From positions 20,178,001 to 20,242,000 of the forward strand of contig CM072342.1 in assembly GCA_036874045.1 (NCBI GenBank): a stretch of DNA of 64,000 nucleotides. The letters are read 5' to 3'. The position numbers were made by a program, and so were the translations under genes. The notes under the pieces were generated by a model that saw only the letters and a list, made by a program, of their open reading frames with translations, was not told the DNA's origin and did no database searches. Below are positions 48,836 through 60,684 of the stretch, one piece after another. How positions within the stretch are numbered: position 1 is the stretch's first letter; every line of letters starts with the position of its first letter. The DNA is from Cymodocea nodosa (taxonomy: Eukaryota; Streptophyta; Magnoliopsida; Alismatales; Cymodoceaceae).

Positions 48836-50530
48836 ATGAGCATCGCAGAAGTGGGTAGTGATGTTGATTTTGGTAAGAAGAGGCGTCTGCCGGTGTGGAT
48901 GTCAGGAGTGGGCTCTTCTCCCGTTAAATCGAGAATAAGTGAAGATGAGGATTCAAATGGACGATCAGGACCACCATCCCACGCGCTAACATTTGAGGCA
49001 ACGAATTCTAGAGAAGACGCAACTGTGTCGGAGAAGGTTCTGGTAGTTGAAAATGACAAACGGAAAAGAACCAGGAGATTATACAGGAAGCGCACAACCG
49101 ACGTTTCCAGCTCAGTTGATTTGAAGAAGAGAGGCTCCAAGAATAATGGCATGGATGAGACGAAATCAAAAATGAACGATGGTACTCTTAGATCAAAGAA
49201 TCTGAGATTCAAATTACACGAGACCAATGAAGAAGCAAACGACAATGAAGTACAGCTGACCGTGGAAGATTTGATAAGCATTGCCCGAGAGGTAATTTAT
49301 AAAGCTCTCTTTTTTTTACTTGATTAATATACTGATTTGAGGACAACAGCAACCAATGCATTAATCCCCCAAATATTGATGCAGCTGTGCGATACATTCT
49401 TCATGACCTTGGCTGTCATGTCTAGAATGAAACAGGCATTCGTAGAAATTATTTGATGCTAACAAAATCACAAGAGAATCTTGACAGTGGACGGTAGTCT
49501 CTGCTTTTAGGTTTGGAGAAACAGCACCATATGTACTTTTCTCTTATGGAAAACAGTAGTATATGTTAAATAGCTGATGATGTTACTTATGTATTGATGC
49601 ACGTACCTTATTGTTTTATGAATTACCTTGTTCTTGCAATACGAGTTATTCATGGCTACCGTTTAGTGCCAATCAGAACATTATGAATGGTTTTTTTTTA
49701 ACAAGCACTTGTATAAATTGGTCAGATGTGATTGAGCCCATATGATGGTCATTGCTGAACCTTCATTTGCTGTGAGTTTGGCTGCATGCAGTATTCATCA
49801 CTGAACAGGGAGTGGTGATTTATTTGTTGGAAAAAATAGCTTCAAGTAATTTCCAGATTCTCACTATGTACATCAAGTGATTAGACTCATCTGGGATCAT
49901 TGTCCATCATGATTAACATCCAACTAAAGAAAGTTACCCGAAATCAACTAATTTTGTGCTGATGTAAATTTGTACCTTTTGACAATATTTCTCTGTGAAG
50001 CTACATCAACATTTCTGTTTTCAGTGGATAATGTTTGACCTTTTTCTCTGCAGTATGTATCTGCTGATGATGCAAGGGATGGATGGGATGCATCAACAAG
50101 AGAGTCAAAATCCGAAGGCATGGCATCCACTTCATCTTTTCCGGCCAAAAGCAATTCGAAGGAATCCTACAGTGACATTGGGACTAGAATGAGCATATCA
50201 TCAAAATGCACCAAAGCTCCATCCTCGTCTGATCAAGCTGAAATCAATGGACATGTCAATGATGGACCTGAAGGGATAATTCCCTCCAACATCCCTTGGA
50301 CGGGCGATGCTGCCCAGGATATGATGGACGTGTTTTTAGGTCCTTTGCTCCAAAAGGTCGACGTTAGAGAGGGGAAGAACGATATACCAACCATGGGTGA
50401 TTTGATCTCTAGCTCTGAGTTGAACAAACCAGCGAGAAATGAAGCTGGTCAGAATGTAGAGGTACATTTGGAGAAGAAGAAGAAGAAGAAGAGCAGTCTC
50501 AAAGACAAGGTAGCCATGTTTCTCGACTGA
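48836..50530 (+). CDS. plant protein of unknown function, nuclear-like composition
   Basis: Two exons, 48836-49291 and 50054-50530, join in phase to 311 codons (310 aa) with GT-AG borders. I do not recognise the family. Visible marks are an N-terminal KKRRLPVWMSG motif at about 13-23, a basic cluster NDKRKRTRRLYRKR at about 76-89 that could be a nuclear localisation signal, and a short block TVEDLISIAREYVSADDA at the exon junction. A lysine run EKKKKKKSS precedes the C-terminal end LKDKVAMFLD. Most of the rest is polar and probably disordered. GT after AAG near the 3' end could be read as a donor, but reading through gives a tidy C-terminus. Confidence 0.75.
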
Positions 50531-52813
50531 CCTGACCCTTTGATCGATTGGATTACAGGTTATTAGAGCCATGTCGAGGTACCAATACCATGCAAAATCC
50601 CTGGGGAGATTCAAACTTGTGCTTGGCCAATTTACTCATTTTATCAGATGCCTCAGAAGAGACGCTTGGCCAATTGACAAGCATCCAAAGATAGCTTGAG
50701 TTTTTTTCCTTTATTTCTTTTGGTTGCCCAATACAAATGGTTGCTTATCGATGTAATTTTGTATGGTGAACAGCACGCTGCAAATCATGAAGGAAGAGTG
50801 ATGTTTAAGCTTGACAACCACAACAACAAACGAGGTCTTCCCTCCTTGCGAAGGGACTTTTTTTATCATTAATAATTTCATATGGGGAATGGCCTTAACA
50901 TGCATTGCGAACCGCTTAAACGTGTTAATGATGGTTGGGAATGAAACCAAAATTTTGTTTTCTGATTTTGACGAACATTTTGTTTGTTTATATTCATAAT
51001 GGTTGGTTCTGCATGACCGTTTCGATGTTTAGAAGTAGCCAGATATATGAATCATCTTCCATATTAATGTTGTTCGTTCCTAATATTTGTTCAATTTAAG
51101 TAAAAATTCTATCATATGTTTATAATCACGTGATAATAAAATTTAAATGGCGATTACGCCTTTTGCATACGTTCATCAAAGAAAATTCATTAGAGTCACA
51201 TCAATAAAGTTGCATGCGACCATTTAAGATACGATATTAGATTAGGAATAAAGTTGCAGTTGCGTCAATCGAAGATATACAAAAGAAAATTAATTTAAGC
51301 GATTTGATTGAGAAAGAAGATTTAATTAGCATAACAAAATAAAATTTAAGTAATATATGTAGAGAGATTATGATTCAAATGGTTGAAATTTTGAAACTTT
51401 TAAAAACTTTTTGATAGAGTAGTGTTTTTTTCTGCATGATGTACATATCTTGAAGAATTTCATATTTGAATTGTTAAGTGTAAGAATTCGAACACATCAA
51501 TTTTTTATTTTATCTTTGAACTTAAAATTTTTTATTTTAATAATTAATGATTATTCTTCTCTTCTATTAATTAGATTATATGTTTGAATTTCTATACGTA
51601 CAGTTAGAACGTACATGATATATATATATATATATAAAGTTAATTTTGTTAGTTTCAATTTTAATTACTTGTTGAGAAATTGCATGATATATTAGTTAAG
51701 ATAAATTTTTATGTTTTGGTAATTTAATTTAAATTGAATATTGATATCAATTTCTGGAATTAATTTTTGGGAATTTAAAATTCAAATCTATTTGAAAAAC
51801 TTTTTTGAAAATTGTATAAATTTTTGGAATTAGTTTTTCTCAATTGAAATTAATTGTTATAATTGGAAATTTTGTAGAATTTATTTTGTTAAATTCTTGA
51901 AATTTATTTTTCTACTGAAAAAAAATAAAAAAATATATATATAACGAAAAAAAAGATTTGAGCAGTGGTGGTGTAAAATTTCGTATTGTGCGGATCTTCA
52001 TTCCTAACCGCCCGGTGCTGAGTGCAGATGTCGTTCAACGACGCCCTTCCCCTGCAGATGTCGATAGTATAAAATGACGAAGCGTCCCACTTCCCAATTC
52101 CCACTCTCTCACACGTACGCCGAAGCTCCCGACGATCTCTCTCGCTCGCTCCTCCTTGCGTCTTCCGCTGATCGGAGGCTTGCCTTCGCACCACCACCTC
52201 CTCCTCCTCCTCCGACGATCAACACTCTACTTGCTTTCGACTAGGTTGTTGAGGCGGTGAGCTACCCTGTCCGTCGTGTTACGCCTTCCTTTTTCGACTT
52301 CAATCGTCTCTTACTCTTTCTATCGAGTCTGTCATACGGATCCGTGTAGATGTCGCAGCGCTTGCTTTTGTTAATCCACCGTTTTTTTTTTTTTTTCTTT
52401 TGCCTTCTCTGCTGCGCTCTTACTTTCTCTGTTCGGTTTTTTATCCTTCTGCATTTGCGAGTTAGCGAAGAAAAACGGTGGAATATTGGTATTAGATGTG
52501 TGGGAGGTGAGAAATTCTGTACGACGGTACGCTCATCGAGTTCCTTGGAATCGTTTTTGTGAAGGCTATTCGTACTCAGAATGGCGGGCGTTCGCTAGAC
52601 AGATTTGAATTGGATGGAGTATTGCAAAGAACAAGAGTTTGAGTTTTTTGTTAGGAAGTATTTTTTATATTCTAGCACATTTAAATAAAAGAGAAAATTT
52701 TATATTCTTTTACTTATCATAGAGAGGCTACTTCGATCTTATGGCTATGTTGTTTTCTTTTCGACAGTTGATACCTATTCCACCTTGGAAGCTTCCACAG
52801 TTTGTCTTCTACC
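50531..52813. other. intergenic region and leader of the next gene
   Basis: 50531-50760 is probably the 3' untranslated part of the preceding gene. 51080-51960 is highly AT-rich with no gene seen. From 52000 the sequence turns GC-rich with a TATA box and a likely 5' untranslated exon. A leader intron runs from GAGGCG/GTGAGC (starting 52257) to TTCGACAG (ending 52767). Confidence 0.55.
52068..52074 (+). promoter_or_regulatory. TATA box
   Basis: TATAAAA sits just upstream of a pyrimidine-rich leader and about 190 bases before the leader donor at 52257. An 11-base direct repeat (TGCAGATGTCG) lies at 52024 and 52054 just before it. Confidence 0.6.
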
Positions 52814-54843
52814 ATGGAGGAAACCCCAACGAAGGTAAATTTGAAAAAATAAGCTATACGTACATACATACAAACCTTTTTTTTCTTCAATGCGCTTTCC
52901 TCCTGTAAGGATTTTAGTTTATTTGCGCAGCCTGCATCTTGTGCATATGCTAGTTCTGATTTTTATTGGTCTTGAAATCGAAATTTATGTCTCTCACGGG
53001 AAGTTCCAAAAAGTGTGCATTCTTCTGTTCTCAATGAGTTACCTATGAACCAATTTATTCAATCCACTTCTCTTGTAATAAATAAATGTTCTTATTAGTG
53101 AACATAATGGTGGGCAATGCATTCATTTTAACAGTTTCTGATCTTCATGTACTAATACATGTGTAGTTCTACTCCAATCGATGATTTCTTTTTCTGTGAT
53201 CTATCTTTGACAGACTCAAAGTGGTGCACTGGACAAAGCTTCCCGTGTGGTCCTAGATATCAGAAGTCTTACACAGTATCCTGAGAAATGCTCAGGGAGC
53301 CCGAAAATGGCTGTATGTAGTCCCATTAGTATATAACTCTAGCTTTGTATATATCAGTAAGCTTGTTTGCATGTATCAGCTTAGCTAAATTTGGCAGTGA
53401 TATCAACTCCTTTTCACTCTGCAGAAAATTTTCTCTCGAAAAGGCCCAAACAGAATGGAAAAACAGAATGGTGATGACCTGGAACCTGATGATAGTTCAA
53501 AAAAGATTGTCATTAAAGGTTAGTATTATATTATGTGTGTTCTAAAATTTAAGGTTGGTGATCAGATTGTCTTTGGAAAGGTCAAATTCCCATTGCTTTG
53601 TCATACGGGACACAATTATTACAATCTTTAGCATATCTTCTTGTTAGAATAAGTGAATCCTTAATAGATGACTTTTAGGTTTAATAATTTGTTATTTTTA
53701 TGTCTTATGGGCTTAGTCTTCACATATCTACTTAATTCAAAAATAAGGATACTTGTAGAACCTAAAAAAGGTCACAAATGAGAAAGAATATTAGAATAGT
53801 CTCATATTGGAGATAGGAATGAGGCTTGTACAATTAATATAACATTAGGTCTTTCCACCCATAGCTAATTGATTTTGAGTTAGATGTCTATATTTCAATA
53901 GTGATTTTTGTTCATACCTGATTGATTGCCATCTTTAATCACTGTTCTTTTCTATTTGTTGCTAGGAAGCAATGTGATTGACCATTGTTGTACCTATTAC
54001 CATTATTACTACTACAATAATAATTATCATTACATGTCTGTCTACAGGTATTAACTACATAACTGTAATTTGAGTTAATTCCCTATTGTCGTTTGAAGTT
54101 ATTTGATGTAATTTTTTGTCTTGGTTGTATACGTGTCTGTTGCAAACCATGCAACACTCTTTACAACTAGAAGGAAATGCTAGAATAAATGGATATTAAA
54201 TCGTTACTTCTAGATCTAATAATAAAATAATTGCAGGTCAAGTAATATTTCTCCTATATATAAAGAATATTGTGCTGCTCTTTATCAGAATTCAACAATA
54301 AAACTATTCCTTTTATTTCCTTTCTAACACTTCCAAACTTCCAAAAATAGTGCTTATGCGATCTACACGCTTGTGAATGTACTCAACATGTGAGATATAT
54401 AGTGGTATTGGTGGGCCTTCCCCAACACTTGCAGCAATGCAACCATAATATCAAGCAATTACAACTAGAGCAGGGAAGGCTACTAGTCAGTCCCCGCACG
54501 AAACTTTGCTGTCTTGCAATCGAAATGCAAACCTCAATCTACTTTCATGATTTTATCTTTATCTGTAAAAGGTTGAAAATGCCTTTCTATTTTTGTGTTG
54601 CTGTGTAGCCTTTACTTGGTTTAATGCCACCAAATATACTTTCATACTCATTGTATCCCATCAACAGTGGCATGCTCGCAGATCGACCAGTTAAAGCAAG
54701 CCCCAACATCTAGCAAAGCTCTTGTTGCAGGATTAACTAACGTGGCCAGTCTTATGGAATATGAAGATGGAAGAAGCAAGAGATACAATCGTCTAAGAAC
54801 AATCCACCCGAGGAATATCCTCTTGTTGTTTGCCACCATGTGA
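52814..54843 (+). CDS. small plant protein of unknown function
   Basis: Four exons, 52814-52834, 53214-53312, 53425-53518 and 54668-54843, join in phase to 130 codons (129 aa), all with GT-AG borders. The product starts MEETPTKTQSGALDKASRVV. It has a central KIFSRKGPNRMEKQ motif and an acidic patch DDLEPDD. It ends in SKRYNRLRTIHPRNILLLFA followed by TM, a basic segment leading into a short hydrophobic tail. The tail (NILLLFATM) is too short for a sure membrane span. I do not recognise the family. The consistent frame across four exons and the leader intron support a real gene. Intron 3 (53519-54667) carries an unclassified repeat-like segment. Confidence 0.75.
53640..53910. repeat. possible LTR-derived remnant in an intron
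   Basis: The segment holds TAGTCTCATATTGGAGATAG, GAGGCTTGTACA and AATTGATTTTGAGTTAGATG in the order often met near ends of plant LTR-type elements. No proteins or paired ends are visible. Treat as an old fossil of uncertain family. Confidence 0.3.
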
Positions 54844-57468
54844 GATCATTTGGCTTGTTTTCTAGGAGGAATTATGCATTGTTCTCTGGCAACTGATGAG
54901 TTTTATCTTTACTGGAAAATAATTGCTACAGTTTAGATTCTTGTTGCGACAGTGGAACACTTTACTGGTCAACGAGCTTTGAGATTCAGTATGTATGTTA
55001 CAAATTAATTAGCATGGTGCTACTGTGGACTTCACCGTAGATTTCATTGCTTGATAGTTGGAATATCAGCGAGGTATATTCCTATAGTCCGTGGTCCACA
55101 GCTGAAGTACTGCTGGTTGAGACCTTGTAGGATCATAAATTTACTGCAGTCCAACTCTAGGGCTGAAGAATGCAAAGACTTGTTTAAGTTTTACGGGCAC
55201 CTGATCACCTTCTAGAACAGGATCCTAGTGAAGTGGTTCACTAAATTATGTTGTAAATGATTTAATGCAATATAGGAGACAACATTCTCTAATTTATTTA
55301 CGACACTCTAAATGTTTTCCAGGTCTAGCATGGGAACAATGCTGCTCATATATTTCACACTCGCTTCTACCCAAAGCGGAGCATAGTTACCGAATGTTTT
55401 GAAAAGAGGCAAAAAAATACAGCAATTCCTTTACCTTCATAGTCCAGAGATTGGTCTGCGGTCTCCCTACATTGCCCGTATATCATCATATATAATCCAT
55501 CTTGGCCAAGAGGAAAGGAGAAAGGAAGAAGCAGCAGCAGCAATCGTCAAGAATAAATTTTTAAGGCATTCGTTCCACGTCTACATGCAAGTTGGCTTTG
55601 TAAACGTTCCTTTGTTTGTTTTTAATGGCAATTATTAGTATAAAATGCTTAGTCATTGCATGTTTCAGAGCTAGTACAGCCAGTGGGGTGGTAGAGAAGA
55701 TGCTTTCCCTGTGGCTTACCGTCTTGAGTAATTGATTGGGTATTGCAGAATATATTTTTATGTAGTCTAATCGTACTTTTGGCCTGTAAGAATTCTCCTG
55801 ATCCAAATCTCAGAGAGAATGTCTGAATTTCGATCTAGAAGGCAACATCATAATTATTATAAAAAGAAGAAGCTAGTATGACACCTCCACCTCCACCTCC
55901 GGTTAAATTCAAGAACGAGATCAATCGTCGGTATCATATCAACAACCGTTACTCTCTGCCTCTCTCTCTCTGTCTCTGTCTCTGTTTCAAAGGGAAGATG
56001 ACAGGCACATTCCTGCTAAAAAGAGAGAGAACCCTGAGAAGGAGAGATGGGCCACCTCTGGTCATTAAAATAACGAATATTTTAATGAACGGAGAGATGG
56101 CACATGTATGGAAATACATAGTGAATCTTCAAAATCAGTGATGTGATGGCGTCCTCTTCTCCGTTGGCACCGTCCTCCCCAACTTTTCCAAACGAGAAAT
56201 ATACCACTTTAACTGCTGCGCGTTCCTCGGAATTCCGTCTGAAAAGTGAGGTCCAATCCATCCATGCACGGAATCATCTTACTAACACAAGTAAACCACG
56301 GTCGTTCAGTTGTACGCAGAAGAGGGCAGCCTTTACTCACCCCCGATCTGATCTGGCTAGACAAGTTACCACCAGCACACTTTTACGCTCTATCACCACC
56401 ACGTACCTGAAACATGCATGCATCATGGTACCGGCCTCGCGTACGAACACACACTTTGCATTCTATCATTATCCCTTTAATTATTTGGAACAAATTACAA
56501 TCGTTCATTGCTACGTACTCATCTACCACCTTCTTCTAAGCTGCACCAATCGATCGGTCACACACAAAACTCACGAACATGCGCGAAACAAGTCAGTCAG
56601 CGTTCCTATGATCGACCGATGACCACATCAACAACTCTATGGTGTGGATCGACCGTACAGGTTGGCTCCATGTCATCTACGATCTGGGGTTAACTCACTT
56701 GCTTACTACCGGTTTATCCCTTCGAAGGTGATTAATTAGCGGTTCCTTGTGAGGTGACCGGAGGACAATCACTCCGGCTAAGTCACCACCCACATTATCA
56801 AGGTAGAGGTGACGGGCACACATGTTCTTAGCTTGCGTGACGACGGCCTTATCTCCTTCCTTCTCCGTGACGACAATGTTGCGTGTCTTTTCCTGGTACA
56901 ATTACTTTGTAGATGTATTTTACGTCGACTTCAAGTCAAGTCTAATAAGTTGTTTATAAATTTTAAATCCTAAATCTTAACCTCATGTCGTCGTCGTTCG
57001 TTTCTTGAGCATTAAAACATTCCCATGCCCAATTCTCACTGGTTAAACCAACCAAGACACCGGAACAAGTTGAACTCCCCAGCCAATACAATCGGATCAC
57101 AAATCTATCCGTTTCTTTAGTCGAGAAAATTTAAATGGCAGGCAAAAGGAAGCTTCCCTTCTACCACAGCGACTAGGACAACATGGTTGCCTTTTAACCT
57201 AATTATTCAAATATTTGTTAAATATTACCGTTGATTCCATTTCTCTTTTAAAAATCATTCGATCTTTAACACATCGTACCAATTCGACCACTGCAGCTGC
57301 TTGATCTGTCTGTCTGATCAATTTTGTTAACATCTGAAATTTCATTTTCTAGAGAATTTTTCACAAAAAGAAGAAGAAATAATTCAAAAAGAAGAATACC
57401 ACGTTATGAAAAAGTTCATCGTATAAAAACACTCGAAAAATAGCGTGTCAGTTGTCTGGAATGACATC

Positions 57469-57514
57469 GACGTGGCTTCGGAAATGGAAATATCCAATTG
57501 TCGATCGACACGTG
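57469..57514 (+). promoter_or_regulatory. two ABRE/G-box sites upstream of the remorin gene
   Basis: GACGTGGC at 57469-57476 and CACGTG (in ACACGTGG) at 57509-57514 are within 45 bases of each other. A third ACGTGG lies at about 57662. Paired ACGTGG cores are the known pattern for abscisic-acid and stress response through bZIP factors. They lie 320-515 bases before the ATG; use in vivo is inferred. Confidence 0.5.
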
Positions 57515-57602
57515 GGGTGGAATCCAATGTACCGACCGATAACAAGAATAGAATTATAGAAACCGGCCTGGGGAAGGTGGAAGCCTTCATCCGCCTTCAG
57601 CC

Positions 57603-57632
57603 TTCGTTCGTTCGTTCGTTCGTTCGTTCGTC
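57603..57632. repeat. (TTCG)n microsatellite
   Basis: About seven tandem TTCG units in the presumed 5' leader or promoter of the remorin gene. CpG-rich tetranucleotide repeats are uncommon in AT-rich plant intergenic DNA. Confidence 0.9.
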
Positions 57633-57982
57633 CGTGCGTCGGCTTGACCGATTGGTTTTTTACGTGGATACCCCTGGACCCCTCCGTATTGTCGTGGTCG
57701 TCCTCGGATTCTAAAATCGAGTGAATGCTCACGAAAGTCTTGTTCTCGGAACAGTGGCAAAACCTCGAAATTCCGCCATGTTCGAGTGGCATTCTCACGA
57801 CGAGCACGGGAAGAGAGACAAGTGGAAAGTAGAAGGAACAGGTTTCAAAAATAAAAGCACTCACTCCACTTCGCTCGCCGGATTCCGCCCAAACCGCATC
57901 GCCGTCGTGGCCGAACTATAGCAACCGAAGCCGTGACAGTGGTGGAGTAGGCAGTGCCTCCGCGCCCGAGGGCTCACCGAAA

Positions 57983-60653
57983 ATGGAGTACGAGAGGATC
58001 CATTCCAAACTCCCCTCCTCCTCCTCGTCCCAGGTACGACGCACCCACACACATTCCGTCCATACACACGCTCCTCCCGCCGGATCTCCACCTCCTCGTC
58101 CTTCTCATTCCTGCTCTTCCAGGGTGGTGGAATCTCTCCCGGAAAGCTCCGGTTCATGCTACTCGGCGTCGAGAAGAAGCGGAAGCAAGAGGACGAAGAC
58201 GAAGAGCTCCAGCTCCACTCCAAGTCACCTGATGAAGACAGCCGTAACTTGGATCTGCCGATCTCTTTGTGTTTTCTGCCGAATCCATCCTCTACATATT
58301 GTTCATTATTAATTGGTGGTTTGTCGCTACTTCAGGTGACGCTGTTCCCGATTCGTGCTGCAAGGTTGTCGACATTGTGACGGCACTCCCCCCCGAATAC
58401 TGCTCTGTGTCCATCACGGAGATGGAAGTGGCCGCTTCCGGTGCTACATTCGAGTTTCAGCGGGCGGAGCGCGCCCCTGCGATGCATCGCCCCTCGGGTG
58501 TCGTGCCGCCTTTCTCCAAACCGGCGCCGTCCAAGTGGGACGACGCGCAGAAGTGGATCGCTAGCCCGACGTCGAGTAGGCACGGGAAAGGAGGGGTAGA
58601 GGCCAAGAGGACGGCGAGATACGGGAGCCGGCAGCCAGCACTGAAGGTGATGGTGGAAGTCCCTGAGGAGCCGGACACCAAGAGGATCGATCAGAGCCAA
58701 GTGGTGAAGAAGGAGGTTGGTGAGCGTAAGGGTGTGAGCTCGGCGCCTGAATCGCATCCGGTGGCGGATTCCTATTCTAAGCCTGCGATTTTAGTCGAGT
58801 GCTCGGCCGTCGATTCTGCTGGTGAGTAACATTTTTTTCTCTCTTCCCTTTGGAAGATCGAGTTACTCGTCTTCTAGCTGGCCGATGTGGACCGTTATCT
58901 CTTGCTTATAGTTCGTCTTCAGGTGGCACTAGAGTTGTTTCTACACCATACAACTATAAAATCAACCCTTGTGTGACCATTAGTTCCTATCGGAAGCCCT
59001 CAACTTTCTGATTTACCACTTTATGTTGGAGCCTTCTTGTTTTAATTTCTGATGAAATTTTGATGTGTGATTTTTAGAGTAGAAGGACATTTCACCCCAG
59101 ACATGACATATTCTGCTACAGATGATAATCACTGCAGAGTGCCATCCTTAAAATTTTCTAGAATGTAGAATATCGCATAAATGTCAAAACTTTGGACTAA
59201 TATCTACTTATATTCCTACAATTTCTAAATTTGGTAATTGTAAATTCCTTTATGATTTCGTTTTGAAGATAGTTTTCTGTACAAATAATTTTCTGAGCTT
59301 TCTCGTAACTTTGGATGATATACTTAACTTTGTAGAAATTATTTATATTGCAGTTAATCGAAGTCAACATGGTGCATCCACCACTGTTCAAAGTGACACT
59401 GCATTTGTTTCCCCTCCATCAACAGTAAGATCCGTGTCCATGAGAGATATGGGTACAGAAATGACACCAATTGCTAGCCAAGAGCCTTCCCGAACTGGAA
59501 CTCCTGTAAGAGCTAACACACCAATCAGAAGCCCTACATCATCTAGACCTTCATCTCCAGGAATAACAGCAAAGAATGCAACTGTTGAAGCAGCTGATTG
59601 CCAGGGCGAGGACAACAGGAGAGAGCTGACAGAAAAAGAACTAAAATTGAAAACCAGGAGAGAAATAGTGGCACTTGGAACAAAGCTTGGCAAGACAAAT
59701 ATCGCTGCATGGGCCAGCAAAGAAGAGGAGGACAAGGATGCTTCTGCAACGCTTAAGACGGTATCCATAGATCCCCCAGAGAAAAAAGTCATTGAAACTC
59801 GTGCTGCAGCTTGGGAGGAGGCAGAGAAAGCAAAATACTTGGCCAGGTTAGCATCTTTGCAATACAATCTATTTTACCTGCCACCTATCTAACTAATTAA
59901 ATATGCTTGCCCGGCATTGAGGGCCAAAAACAAAAATACGGCGTTCATGTTTATCTGAAACAATTTCTGCATTCATTTTACATAGCGTCAAACTCAAGAT
60001 ATGATGATTCTATAGGTTCAAACGTGAAGAAATCAAAATCCAGGCATGGGAGAATCATCAAAAGGCAAAGGCAGAAGCTGAAATGAGGAAGATAGAGGTA
60101 ACTTCCAAAAGATGATGCTTCTTTCCAAACCTAATTTAATTCTATTTTTTAGTGTCCTTGACTAAATAAATTTGGACACTCATTTATGTAGTCATTTGTT
60201 AAGTTTCTCATTGTTTGAATTTCTTCCCCATGGATGCATTCTTCATGGGGAGAATGGAATAGATAGAATAAAAAAATCATGGTTATTAAGGTGCCTACCC
60301 ACCTAAGAACTCATAGATATCCAATTTTTATTCTTTTATGCATATTATTATTTCAATTAATCTGAGATAAGTCTAATAGGAATTATATTTCAAATAATAA
60401 TAGATTAATCATCAGTTGATACAGTCTGAAGTAGTAAAATAGATAAACAAATGTGGTTTGTCATTAGGAAATAAAGATAGGCAGATAGATCTATCTACCC
60501 TCAAGTTTTTTTCCTTGTGATTGTTTCTCTTTTTCCCCTTTTTTTATTACTTCCATCATTTTTTACACTTTAAAAAAGTTCTTTGTATCTTCCTCCATTT
60601 TCTCTCTTTTTTTTCTTTTCCTTTTTTTCTCATTTTTTTTATAACAATTCCAT

Positions 60654-60684
<31 letters not shown>

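Larger units (their letters stand above)
54844..57982. other. 3.1-kb intergenic region upstream of the remorin gene
   Basis: 54844-55400 is probably the 3' flank of the small gene. I see no supported gene in the rest. A CT-rich patch lies at 55952-55990. One 159-codon plus-strand frame (56143-56622) is low in recognisable features. From 57420 the sequence looks like a promoter, with ACGTG motifs and a TTCG tetranucleotide repeat. Confidence 0.5.

Noticed and set aside
56143-56622. 159-codon plus-strand open frame upstream of the remorin gene
   Set aside because: No domain, no conserved-looking segment, no splice partner; composition looks like chance in a moderately GC region.
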